Positions 38,514-47,247 of a DNA stretch of 64,000 bases are shown here, in pieces. Source of the stretch: Nocardioides silvaticus (lineage in GTDB: Bacteria; Actinomycetota; Actinomycetes; Propionibacteriales; Nocardioidaceae); the NCBI RefSeq assembly GCF_003160695.1, contig NZ_QGDD01000014.1, positions 1-64,000 on the forward strand, read 5' to 3'. The position numbers and the translations under genes were made by a program. How positions within the stretch are numbered: the stretch's first letter is position 1; each line of letters opens with the position of its first letter. The notes under the pieces are model-generated. The model had not been told where the DNA came from and did not search any database. It saw only the letters and a program-made list of their open reading frames with translations.

Positions 38514-39566
38514 GTGACGCAAGCCGGCTGGTACCCCGACCCCGCAGGGCAGCCCCAGACCTACCGGTACTGGGACGGCACCTCCTGGAGCCAGGAGACG
38601 ACCGGGAACCCGTACGCACCCCCACCGGTGCCGCCGCGGTCGACGCCGCCCCCGCCGAGCCCGCCGCCGACCCCGCCGCCGAACCCGCTGCCGACGCCGG
38701 GGGCACCCGGCTACGGACAGGTCCCGCACCAGCCGCAGCCGCTGCCGTACGGCGGGTTCCCGCCCGCGCCGCAGCCCGGCGGTCCCCGCACCGGCCTGGT
38801 CATCGCGCTCGTGGTGGGCGCCGTGCTGCTGCTGGCCGGGCTCAGTGTGGCCGGGTTCGTCGGCTACCGCGCGCTGTCGGACGACGACGACACCGACGCG
38901 AACGACGACGGCACGAGCGCCGTCGACACCACCGATGCCACGCCGACCGTGCCCAGCACTGGACCGTCCGACACCACCGACAGCACGACCGGCCCCACCG
39001 CCCCGACCCCGCAGCAGTGCACGGGCGGGCAGCCGGAGCCGTCGAGCCTGCCGCCGTCGGACGCCACCCAGGTGAGCGGTGGCGGGCTCACCATCCCGGT
39101 CAGCCGCGACTACGTGCCGGAGCCGCTGTACTCACCCGCGTTCGCGTTCGCCGACGACTTCATCGCCACCCAGAAGGAGATCGCGACCGGCGACTCCTAC
39201 AACTGGGTCTCGGTCTACGGCGTCGGCGGGCTGCACCGGGCCAACGGGTTCGACGACCCTGCGCAGGCGGCGGAGGTCGTGATGGCCTGCATGTCCCAGT
39301 CGCAGGAGCTCTACCAAGGCTTCAGCGGCCGCGCGGACCTGGACTCGGGCGAGATCACCGTCGATGGCAGCGAAGGCTTCCAGCTCACCTCCGAGCTGCG
39401 GGTCGACGACCCGGACATCCCGGTCGACGGCGACGTCGCGCAGGTGATCGTCGTCGACACCGGGGACCCCGAGACCTTCGGTCTCTACATCTCCGTCGTG
39501 CCGATCGGCAACGACAAGCTGATCCGCCAGCAGGAGGACTTCGTCGGACAGATCGGTGTCGGCTAG
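38514..39566 (+). CDS. DUF2510 membrane protein with proline-rich linker
   Basis: A 350-residue protein. It begins with the DUF2510 motif AGWYPDPAGQPQTYRYWDGT, a WW-like domain of actinobacterial membrane proteins, followed by a Pro-rich stretch to about residue 85, one transmembrane helix (LVIALVVGAVLLLAGLSVAG), an Asp/Thr-rich linker and an exported domain of about 190 residues with two cysteines. The outside domain resembles lipoprotein-type proteins of unknown role. GTG 38514 follows the methyltransferase stop by four bases. Confidence 0.8.
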   Translation: MTQAGWYPDPAGQPQTYRYWDGTSWSQETTGNPYAPPPVPPRSTPPPPSPPPTPPPNPLPTPGAPGYGQVPHQPQPLPYGGFPPAPQPGGPRTGLVIALVVGAVLLLAGLSVAGFVGYRALSDDDDTDANDDGTSAVDTTDATPTVPSTGPSDTTDSTTGPTAPTPQQCTGGQPEPSSLPPSDATQVSGGGLTIPVSRDYVPEPLYSPAFAFADDFIATQKEIATGDSYNWVSVYGVGGLHRANGFDDPAQAAEVVMACMSQSQELYQGFSGRADLDSGEITVDGSEGFQLTSELRVDDPDIPVDGDVAQVIVVDTGDPETFGLYISVVPIGNDKLIRQQEDFVGQIGVG

Positions 39567-39635
39567 ACACCACGCGCTACCGTGATCGGCCGAACGACCC
39601 CTCTCCACCCCATGACACAGATGAAGTAGGTCCGA

Positions 39636-42326
39636 GTGGCACACAAGTTGGTGATCGTCGAGTCACCGGCCAAGGCCCGCACGATCGGCGGGTACCTCGG
39701 CGACGGCTACGTCGTCGAGTCCTCGATCGGTCACATCCGCGACCTCCCGAACAACGCCGCCGACACCCCGGCCAAGATCAAGGACAAGCCCTGGGGCCGG
39801 CTGGCGATCGACGTCGAGAACGACTTCGTCCCCTACTACGTGGTGCCGCGGGACAAGAAGAGCCACATCTCCAAGCTCAAGCAGCTGCTCAAGGACGCCG
39901 ACGAGCTCTACCTCGCCACCGACGAGGACCGCGAGGGCGAGGCCATCGCCTGGCACCTGCTCGACGAGCTGAAGCCGAAGGACATCCCGGTCAAGCGGAT
40001 GGTCTTCCACGAGATCACCAAGGCGGCGATCCAGGAGGCCGCCGCCAACCCGCGCGAGCTCGACATGGACCTGGTCGAGGCCCAGGAGACCCGACGGATC
40101 CTCGACCGCCTCTACGGCTACGAGGTCTCCCCGGTCCTCTGGCGCAAGGTGATGTCCGGCCTGTCCGCCGGCCGCGTGCAGTCGGTGGCGACCCGCCTCG
40201 TCGTCGACCGCGAGAAGGAGCGGATGGCGTTCCGGGTCGCGTCGTACTGGGACCTCGAGGGCACCTTCGACGCCGGCGCGAAGCACGAGCAGCGGATGTT
40301 CCCGGCCAAGCTGCACTCGATCGACGGCACCCGGGTCGCGTCCGGCACGAACTTCGGCCCGGACGGCCTGCTGAAGCCGAACGCCGACGTCGTCCACCTC
40401 GACCGCAACCGGGCCGAGTCGCTGGTCGGCGCGCTCGCCGACACCTCCTACGGCGTCCGCTCGGTCGAGTCGAAGCCCTACAAGCGCTCGCCCTACCCGC
40501 CGTTCCGCACGACGACCCTCCAGCAGGAGGCCAGCCGCAAGCTCGGGATGAGCGCGAGCGTCACCATGTCGGTGGCGCAGCGTCTCTACGAGAACGGCTT
40601 CATCACCTACATGCGCACCGACTCGACCACGCTGTCGGGCAACGCGATCGCAGCGGCCCGGTCGCAGGTGCAGGAGCTGTACGGCGGCGAGTACCTCCCC
40701 GACGCGCCGCGCACCTACACGAGCAAGGTCAAGAACGCCCAGGAGGCGCACGAGGCGATCCGGCCCGCCGGCGACTCCTTCCGCACACCGGCGCAGACCG
40801 GGCTGACCGGCGAGCAGTTCCGCCTCTACGAGCTGATCTGGATGCGCACCGTCGCCTCGCAGATGAAGGACGCGGTCGGCCAGTCGGTCTCGATCCGCCT
40901 CGGCGGCGCGGCCGCCACCGGCGAGGACGTCGTGTTCGCCGCCTCCGGTCGCGTGATCACGTTCCACGGCTTCCTCAAGGCCTACGTCGAGGGCACCGAC
41001 GAGGGGGCAGCGAAGGACGACCAGGAGACCCGCCTGCCCGCGCTGGCCGAGGGCGACGCGGTCTCGGCGGCGTCGATCAGCGCCAACGGCCACGAGACCA
41101 AGCCGCCCGCGCGGTTCACCGAGGCCACGCTGATCAAGGAGCTCGAGGACCGTCAGATCGGGCGGCCCTCGACGTACGCCTCGATCATCGGCACCATCCT
41201 CAACCGCGGCTACGTCTACAAGAAGGGCACCGCGCTGGTGCCGGCATGGATCGCGTTCTCGGTCGTGCGGCTGCTGGAGGAGCACTTCACCCGGCTCATC
41301 GACTACGACTTCACCGCGCTGATGGAGACCGTGCTCGACGACATCGCGCGCGGCGAGAAGGACCGGGTCAGCGAGCTCAACGAGTTCTACTACGGCTCGG
41401 AGAACCTGATCGGGGTGAAGCCGCTCGTCGACGGTCTCGGCGACATCGACGCGAAAGCACTGGCGACCTTCCCCGTCGGCGACCCCGAGGACGGGATCGC
41501 GCTGCGGGTCGGGAAGTACGGGCCCTACCTCGAGGGGCCCGGCGACGACGGTGCGCCGGCCGGCAAGCGGGCCAACGTGCCCGACGACCTGCCGCCCGAC
41601 GAGCTCACGCCGGCCAAGGCCAGGGAGCTGCTCGCCAACCCGGCGGGTGAGGAGATCGAGCTCGGCAGCCACCCGGAGACGGGGCTGCGCGTGACCGCCA
41701 AGAACGGCCGCTACGGCCCGTTCGTCACCGAGGAGCTGCCCGAGGACGCACCCAAGGCGGCCAAACCGCGCACGGGTTCGCTCTTCAAGTCGATGTCGCT
41801 CGACACGATCACGCTGGCCGACGCGGTCAAGCTGCTGTCGCTGCCGCGCGTCGTGGGCGAGGATCCCGAGTCGAAGGAGGAGATCACCGCGCAGAACGGG
41901 CGCTACGGTCCCTACCTCAAGAAAGGCACCGACTCCCGCTCGCTGCAGACCGAGGACCAGATCTTCTCGATCACGCTCGACGAGGCGCTGGCGATCTACG
42001 CCCAGCCCAAGCAGCGCGGGCGGGCCGCGGCCGCGCCCCCGCTCAAGGAGCTCGGCAACGACCCGGTCTCGGGCCAGCCGGTCGTGGTGAAGGCCGGCCG
42101 CTTCGGTGAGTACGTCACCGACGGCGAGTACAACGCCACCCTCCGCAAGGACGACTCGGTCGAGGCGATCACCCTCGAGCGCGCCGCCGAGCTGCTGGCC
42201 GAGCGCCGGGCCAAGGGCCCGGCCAAGAAGTCGGCCAAGCGCGGCGCGAAGAAGACGACCAAGAAGGCCGCGGCGAAGAAGACCACCAAGAAGTCGACGG
42301 CGAAGAAGACCGCCAAGAAGTCCTGA
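39636..42326 (+). CDS. topA: DNA topoisomerase I
   Basis: An 896-residue type IA topoisomerase relaxing negative supercoils. Toprim motifs LVIVESPAKARTIGGYLG and LATDEDREGEAIAWHL bind magnesium; the active-site tyrosine is Y325 in GFITYMRTDST. Downstream are repeated C-terminal topo domains with NGRYGPF and GRFGEY signatures, four in number as usual in actinobacteria, but no zinc fingers. The last 35 residues are a Lys/Ala/Thr tail (KKTTKKAAAKKTTKKS) that aids processivity in mycobacterial and Streptomyces enzymes. GTG 39636 is the start. A hairpin (42326-42346) follows directly. Confidence 0.97.
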   Translation: MAHKLVIVESPAKARTIGGYLGDGYVVESSIGHIRDLPNNAADTPAKIKDKPWGRLAIDVENDFVPYYVVPRDKKSHISKLKQLLKDADELYLATDEDREGEAIAWHLLDELKPKDIPVKRMVFHEITKAAIQEAAANPRELDMDLVEAQETRRILDRLYGYEVSPVLWRKVMSGLSAGRVQSVATRLVVDREKERMAFRVASYWDLEGTFDAGAKHEQRMFPAKLHSIDGTRVASGTNFGPDGLLKPNADVVHLDRNRAESLVGALADTSYGVRSVESKPYKRSPYPPFRTTTLQQEASRKLGMSASVTMSVAQRLYENGFITYMRTDSTTLSGNAIAAARSQVQELYGGEYLPDAPRTYTSKVKNAQEAHEAIRPAGDSFRTPAQTGLTGEQFRLYELIWMRTVASQMKDAVGQSVSIRLGGAAATGEDVVFAASGRVITFHGFLKAYVEGTDEGAAKDDQETRLPALAEGDAVSAASISANGHETKPPARFTEATLIKELEDRQIGRPSTYASIIGTILNRGYVYKKGTALVPAWIAFSVVRLLEEHFTRLIDYDFTALMETVLDDIARGEKDRVSELNEFYYGSENLIGVKPLVDGLGDIDAKALATFPVGDPEDGIALRVGKYGPYLEGPGDDGAPAGKRANVPDDLPPDELTPAKARELLANPAGEEIELGSHPETGLRVTAKNGRYGPFVTEELPEDAPKAAKPRTGSLFKSMSLDTITLADAVKLLSLPRVVGEDPESKEEITAQNGRYGPYLKKGTDSRSLQTEDQIFSITLDEALAIYAQPKQRGRAAAAPPLKELGNDPVSGQPVVVKAGRFGEYVTDGEYNATLRKDDSVEAITLERAAELLAERRAKGPAKKSAKRGAKKTTKKAAAKKTTKKSTAKKTAKKS

Positions 42327-42346
42327 CGCCGCCTCGATCGCGGCGT
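42326..42346 (+). terminator. Hairpin between convergent topA and flavoprotein genes
   Basis: ACGCCGC-ctcgatc-GCGGCGT, 7 perfect pairs, begins at the last base of the topA stop and may serve both directions. Confidence 0.55.
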
Positions 42347-42357
42347 TGCACGCGGTT

Positions 42358-43686
42358 CTACCTGCCGAGCGGCGCGATGTTGTGGTTGCTGCGGAACAGG
42401 TTGTCCGGGTCGTAGGCGCGCTTCACCGTGGCCAGGCGGAGCCGGGTGGCCCGGGGGTAGACAGCCGCGACGTCGTCCGGTCCGTCCGCGCCCTGGAACC
42501 CGACGTAGGCGCCCACCCCGTGCGCAGCAACCGCGTCCCACGGCGCCAGCGCGCGGTCGACCTGCTCCGCCGGCGCGGCCATCGGCAGGACCACCGCGCC
42601 GACGACCATCGCCTCGGCGTCGCGGTGGGCGAAGGCCGTCGCGTCCGCCGGCACCCGGGCGACGGCGCCGCCGAGGCTGCGCACGGCGACCATGGTCGGC
42701 GCCGGACCCGCCCGGAACCGGTCGATCGCAGCGATCACCCGGTCGTCGAGCGCCCGGACCAGCGTGTTGCGCACGTGCGGGCGGATGCCCGGCGGGTGCG
42801 GCGGTGCCGGCTCGAGGATGTCGGCGTACGCCCGCTCGGAGATCGACCAGTCGGCGACCGGGCCGAGGTCGAGCAGTGGGAAGACCGGGTCGTCGTCACC
42901 GTTGTCGGGGTCGGGTGCGTGGCACACCAGCACCGTCGCGGTCGACTGCAGTCCCGGTGCCGTCGGCGGCACCACGAGCGTGCTCGACACCTCGTCCGGC
43001 GCGGCGCGCATCGCGTCCCGCCACCGCGCAAGGAGTCCGGCGATGTCGTCGGTGCAGTAGTCGATCGACCCGAACCGCACGGTGCGCGCGGGTTGCGCCA
43101 CGAAGTCGAGGTCGACCACCACCCCGAAGTTGCCGCCCCCGCCCCGCAACGCCCAGAACAGCGCCTCGTTCTCGGTCGCCGACGCCGGGACCAGCCGGCC
43201 GTCGGCGGTGACGACCCGGGCGCCGACGAGCTGGTCGATGGCCAGCCCGTGCTTGCGGACCAGCCAGCCGATGCCGCCGCCGAGGGTGAGGCCGCCGACG
43301 CCGACGGACGCGGTGTCTCCCGACGTCACGACCCAGCCGTGCGGCGCCAGCGCGGCCGCCACCGCGCCCCAGGTCGCCCCGCCGCCGATCCGAACCAGCC
43401 GGCGCGCCTCGTCGAGGACCTCGACGGTGTCGAGGTGGCCCAGGTCGACGACGATCCCGCCGGAATTGGTGCTGTGACCGAGCAGGCTGTGCCCGCCCGA
43501 GCGCACCGACACCTCCAGGTCGTGACGGACGGCGTGCTCCAACGCGGCCGCGACCTCCTCGGGGTTGCGGGGACGGGCGACGAGAGCCGGGGCGCCGTGG
43601 CCGCACATCACCCCCGCAGCGGCGTCGTACCCCTCGTCGCCGGGGTGCAGCAGCTCGGTCGCGGTGTCGGTCGCACGCAGGTCCAT
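42358..43686 (-). CDS. FAD-linked oxidase, berberine-bridge / nicotine oxidase type
   Basis: A 442-residue FAD_binding_4 (VAO/PCMH) flavoprotein with C-terminal BBE segment. SVRSGGHSLLGHSTNSGG contains the histidine (SGGHS) that normally carries 8-alpha-linked FAD; GGGIGWLVRKHGL and RGGGGNFGVV complete the FAD domain. The end YDPDNLFRSNHNI is the BBE motif. The Cys for bicovalent attachment is not evident. Relatives oxidise sugars, alkaloids or secondary-metabolite intermediates; the substrate here is unknown. GAGGAGAT precedes the ATG. It diverges from the kinase gene across 194 bases. Confidence 0.88.
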   Translation of the reverse strand: MDLRATDTATELLHPGDEGYDAAAGVMCGHGAPALVARPRNPEEVAAALEHAVRHDLEVSVRSGGHSLLGHSTNSGGIVVDLGHLDTVEVLDEARRLVRIGGGATWGAVAAALAPHGWVVTSGDTASVGVGGLTLGGGIGWLVRKHGLAIDQLVGARVVTADGRLVPASATENEALFWALRGGGGNFGVVVDLDFVAQPARTVRFGSIDYCTDDIAGLLARWRDAMRAAPDEVSSTLVVPPTAPGLQSTATVLVCHAPDPDNGDDDPVFPLLDLGPVADWSISERAYADILEPAPPHPPGIRPHVRNTLVRALDDRVIAAIDRFRAGPAPTMVAVRSLGGAVARVPADATAFAHRDAEAMVVGAVVLPMAAPAEQVDRALAPWDAVAAHGVGAYVGFQGADGPDDVAAVYPRATRLRLATVKRAYDPDNLFRSNHNIAPLGR

Positions 43687-43880
43687 GGGGATCTCCTCGT
43701 TCCGTCGTCGGTGCGGACGATCCTGCGGGGCGCGGCATGCGGCGCGCGTCCCCCCGACGGCGTCTCTTCTCGGTGCCGCTCCGGGGTCGGTGGGGCCGCG
43801 GCCCTACGACGAGGGGAGTACCGACGGGCTACTCCCGTCGTCGGACGCACGCGGGTCCGGAACGTGCCTACCATCGGCCC

Positions 43881-44672
43881 ATGCCATCGTTCCTCCAGCG
43901 CTGCGGGCACCCCGGGCACCCCGGCCACCAGGCCCTGTTCGCCGCCGGCTGGCTGCTCTCCGCTGCCGTCGCCGGCGTCGCGGTCGTGCAATGGAACGCC
44001 CGGCTGCGGGAGGCCGAGCAGCGGGCGGAGCAGGCCGAGCGCAGCCGTGACGAGGCGGCCCGCCGACGCGCGGTCGAGGAGCGGCTGCGGATCGCCCGCG
44101 ACCTGCACGACTCGCTCACCCACAGCATCTCCGTGATCAAGGTGCAGGCCGGCGTCGCCACCCACCTGGCGCGGAAGAACGGCGAGCAGCCGTCGGAGGC
44201 CTTGCTGGCGATCCAGGCCGCGAGCACCGAGGCGGTGCGCGAGCTGCGCTCGACGCTGGACGTGCTGCGCCGCGACGACGACAACGGCAGCGGCCTCGAC
44301 CGGCTGCCCGCGCTGGTCGACTCGGTCCGCTCGTCCGGGCTGGCGACCACGTTCCGCGTCCTCGGCCCGCGCCGTCCGCTCCCCACGCCGGTCGAGCAGG
44401 CCGCGTACCGCGTCGTGCAGGAGGCGCTCACCAACACCGCCCGGCACGCCGGCGACGCCACTGCCACCGTCGAGATCACCTACGGCGAGCGCTCGCTCAC
44501 CGTCCGCGTCGAGGACGACGGCGCGGGGTCGGTCCCCGGCCCGGTGCCGGGCTACGGGCTGGTCGGGATGCGCGAGCGCGTCACCGCGCTCGGGGGCCGG
44601 GTGACGGCCGAGCCGCTCCCGGACCGCGGCTTCCGCGTCCACGCGGAGCTGCCGCTGGACCAGGCGTCGTGA
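43881..44672 (+). CDS. NarL-type sensor histidine kinase (short sensor)
   Basis: A 263-residue kinase with only one membrane helix (about residues 18-38, ALFAAGWLLSAAVAGVAVV) rather than the four to six common in this family. HisKA_3 motif IARDLHDSLTHSISVIKVQ carries the phospho-acceptor His, and the HATPase shows YRVVQEALTNTARHAG and DDGAGS...GLVGMRERVTALGG. ATG 43881 gives the compact form; an in-frame start at 43737 adds 48 Arg-rich residues without conserved features. Its stop overlaps the response regulator start (GTGA, 44669-44672). Confidence 0.87.
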   Translation: MPSFLQRCGHPGHPGHQALFAAGWLLSAAVAGVAVVQWNARLREAEQRAEQAERSRDEAARRRAVEERLRIARDLHDSLTHSISVIKVQAGVATHLARKNGEQPSEALLAIQAASTEAVRELRSTLDVLRRDDDNGSGLDRLPALVDSVRSSGLATTFRVLGPRRPLPTPVEQAAYRVVQEALTNTARHAGDATATVEITYGERSLTVRVEDDGAGSVPGPVPGYGLVGMRERVTALGGRVTAEPLPDRGFRVHAELPLDQAS

Positions 44673-45331
44673 TCCGCGTCGTCCTGGTCGACGACCAGCC
44701 GCTGATCCGCACCGGCATCCGCGCGCTGCTCGACGCCGAGGACGACATCGACGTCGTGGGAGAGGGGGCGACCGGGCTGGAGGCGGTCGACCTCGCCGTG
44801 AAGATGGCCCCCGACATCGTGCTGATGGACGTGCAGATGCCCGAGATGGACGGCATCGAGGCGACCCGCCGGATCGTGGGCGACGAGCGGCTCGGCGACG
44901 TCCGCGTCGTGATGCTGACCAACTACGGCATCGACGAGTACGTCTTCAACGCCCTCCACGCCGGAGCGTCCGGGTTCGTCGTCAAGGACACCGAGCCCGA
45001 CGACCTGCTCCAGGCGCTGCGGGTCACCGTGCGCGGCGACGCCCTGCTGTCCCCCGCCATCACCCGGCGGCTCATCAGCGAGTTCGTGTCCCGGCCGGCC
45101 GACGTCCTGCCCGACGCCGACCTCGACCTGCTCACCAACCGGGAGCGCGAGGTGGTCGCCCTGGTCGCGCACGGGCTCAGCAACGACGAGATCGCCGAGC
45201 GGATGGTGCTCAGCCCCATGACCGCCAAGACCCACGTGAGCCGGGCGATGACCAAGCTGGGCGCCCGCGACCGGGCCCAGCTCGTCGTGCTCGCCTACCA
45301 GTCCGGCCTGGTCGCCGCCCGCGGCGGTTGA
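44669..45331 (+). CDS. NarL/LuxR-family response regulator
   Basis: A 220-residue regulator: receiver with VLVDDQPLIRTGIRALLD, phospho-Asp in IVLMDVQMPEMDG, Lys in VVKDTEPDDL; then a LuxR-type HTH (LTNREREVVALVAHGLSNDE and KTHVSRAMTKLGARDRAQLV). It is the cognate partner of the overlapping kinase gene. Target genes are not visible; the divergent flavoprotein gene upstream is a reasonable candidate. Confidence 0.92.
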   Translation: MIRVVLVDDQPLIRTGIRALLDAEDDIDVVGEGATGLEAVDLAVKMAPDIVLMDVQMPEMDGIEATRRIVGDERLGDVRVVMLTNYGIDEYVFNALHAGASGFVVKDTEPDDLLQALRVTVRGDALLSPAITRRLISEFVSRPADVLPDADLDLLTNREREVVALVAHGLSNDEIAERMVLSPMTAKTHVSRAMTKLGARDRAQLVVLAYQSGLVAARGG

Positions 45332-45395
45332 GCGAGGCCGCTCCGCGGCGTGGCCCGGCCCCGGATCTGTGGGAGCGCTGCCCTACCTTGGAGCC

Positions 45396-46079
45396 ATGAC
45401 CTGGCCGGGCCGCTACACCGACACCGGCGTCTTCGTGTGCTTCGAGGGCGGCGAGGGCTCCGGCAAGTCGACCCAGTCCCGGCTGCTCAGCGACGCGCTG
45501 GCCGCGGAGGGGTACGCCGTACGCCTCACCTTCGAGCCGGGTGACACGGCCGTCGGCAAGGAGGTGCGCCGGATCGTGCTCAGCCCCGAGACCGGTGACC
45601 TCGACGACCGCACCGAGGCGCTGCTCTACGCCGCCGACAAGGCCGAGCACGTCGAGACCGTCGTGCTCCCGGCGCTGGCGCGGGGAGAGGTGGTCGTCAC
45701 CGACCGCTACGTCGACTCCGCGCTCGCCTACCAGGGCGTCGGCCGGGGTCTCGACAAGCTCGACCAGCGGGGGACCAGCGCGCTCGAGCACGTCGCGCGC
45801 TGGGCCACCGGCGACCTGCGCCCGCACCTGACCGTCGTGCTCGACCTCGAGCCGGAGGCCGGGCTCGGCCGCTTCGACGAGCGCGACCGGATCGAGGGGG
45901 AGTCGCTGCCGTTCCACCAGCGGGTCCGCCAAGCGTTCCTCGACCTGGCCGCCGAGGACCCGGCGCACTACCTCGTGCTCGACGCGCGCGCCGACGTCGA
46001 CACCATCGCCGCCGCGATCCGGGAGCGGGTCGCGCCGCTGCTGGCGCAGGCCGTCCGGTCCGGGCAGTCGCCCTCATGA
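45396..46079 (+). CDS. tmk: Thymidylate kinase
   Basis: A 227-residue kinase making dTDP from dTMP. P-loop FEGGEGSGKSTQSRLL near residue 17, DRY motif VVTDRYVDSALAYQG with the GRGL loop after it, and LID-region arginines in RDRIEGESLPFHQRV. The stretch LDKLDQRG after GRGL is encoded by a sequence like the REP short form, but the length agrees with relatives. The stop overlaps holB by four bases, a standard actinobacterial pairing. Confidence 0.95.
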   Translation: MTWPGRYTDTGVFVCFEGGEGSGKSTQSRLLSDALAAEGYAVRLTFEPGDTAVGKEVRRIVLSPETGDLDDRTEALLYAADKAEHVETVVLPALARGEVVVTDRYVDSALAYQGVGRGLDKLDQRGTSALEHVARWATGDLRPHLTVVLDLEPEAGLGRFDERDRIEGESLPFHQRVRQAFLDLAAEDPAHYLVLDARADVDTIAAAIRERVAPLLAQAVRSGQSPS

Positions 46080-47239
46080 GCGTCTGGACCAGCCTGGTCG
46101 GCCAGCGCGCCGCGATCGAGCAGTTGCAGACCGCCGTCGCCGGGCAGGGGATGAGCCACGCCTGGCTGTTCACCGGGCCGCCCGGCTCGGGCCGGTCCAA
46201 CACCGCAGTGGCGTTCGCGGCCGCCCTCCAGTGCGAGGCGGGTGGCCTCGGCCCGACCTGCCCCGACGGCTGCCACGACTGCCGCACCGTGCTGGCCGGC
46301 AGCCACGCCGACGTCGCCGTCGTGCGCACGGAGAAGCTCACGATCGGCGTCAAGGAGGTGCGCGAGCTGGTCCGGCGCGCGGCCCTGACGCCGATGGGCA
46401 AGCGGTGGCAGATCCTCGTCGTCGAGGACGCCGACCGGCTCACCGAGCAGGCTTGCAACGCGCTGCTCAAGGCGATCGAGGAGCCCAACCCGCGCACCGT
46501 CTGGATGCTGTGCGCCCCCACGGTCGAGGACCTGCTGCCGACCATCCGGTCGCGGTGCCGGCTGGTCGCCCTGAGCACGCCGACGGCCGCCGAGGTGGCG
46601 ACGTTCCTGGAGGCCAAGGGGTGCCCGGCCGACCGCGCGTCGTACGCCGCCCGCGCCAGCCAGGGCCACATCGGCCGGGCCAAGGCGCTCGCGTTCGACG
46701 ACGCGGTGCGCGACCGGCGACAGGACATCGTCGCGATCCCGGCACGGCTGACGACGCTCGGCCAGTGCCTTGCCGCCGCCGCCCACCTCGCCGAGGTCGC
46801 GAAGGCGGAGGCCGACGAGATCACCGCGGAGCTCGACGCCCGGGAGAAGGTCGACCTCGACGCGGCGTACGGCGTGGTCGAGCGCGGCCGCCGCCCGCGG
46901 GAGTACGCCCCCGCGCTGCGCGATCTCGAGGCCGCCCAGAAGACCCGCGCCAAGCGTCGGCAGCTCGACGTCGTCGACCGCGGGCTGCTCGACCTGGTCT
47001 CGGTCTACCGCGACGCGATCGCGCTGGCGACCGGCGCGGCCGGCGAGCTGGTCAACGAGGACGTGCGGGCCGACATCGAGCGGATCGTGCAGACGTCCAC
47101 GCCCGAGCTCAACCTCCAGCGCATCGGTTGGATCTTCGAGGCGCGGGAACAGATGCTGGAGTTCAACGTGCCGGTGCCCCTGGCACTCGAGTCGATGATG
47201 GTCGCCCTGCGGGTCCCCGCGGTGACCGACCGGACCTGA
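46076..47239 (+). CDS. holB: DNA polymerase III subunit delta'
   Basis: A 387-residue clamp-loader subunit. The AAA+ core has GPPGSGRS in place of a Walker A lysine, so it probably does not bind ATP productively, in line with the known structural role of delta'. Zinc-module cysteines are present (CEAGGLGPTCPDGCHDC), and VVEDADRLTEQACNALLKAI plus RSRCRLV form the Walker B-like and sensor regions. It loads the sliding clamp with tau/gamma and delta. ATG 46076 overlaps the tmk stop. Confidence 0.95.
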   Translation: MSVWTSLVGQRAAIEQLQTAVAGQGMSHAWLFTGPPGSGRSNTAVAFAAALQCEAGGLGPTCPDGCHDCRTVLAGSHADVAVVRTEKLTIGVKEVRELVRRAALTPMGKRWQILVVEDADRLTEQACNALLKAIEEPNPRTVWMLCAPTVEDLLPTIRSRCRLVALSTPTAAEVATFLEAKGCPADRASYAARASQGHIGRAKALAFDDAVRDRRQDIVAIPARLTTLGQCLAAAAHLAEVAKAEADEITAELDAREKVDLDAAYGVVERGRRPREYAPALRDLEAAQKTRAKRRQLDVVDRGLLDLVSVYRDAIALATGAAGELVNEDVRADIERIVQTSTPELNLQRIGWIFEAREQMLEFNVPVPLALESMMVALRVPAVTDRT

Positions 47240-47247
47240 GGAGACGC

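Noticed and set aside
45747..45768. GGTCTCGACAAGCTCGACCAGC in tmk considered as another REP insertion
   Set aside because: The similarity is real, but the encoded segment matches the usual length of thymidylate kinases, so insertion is not supported.
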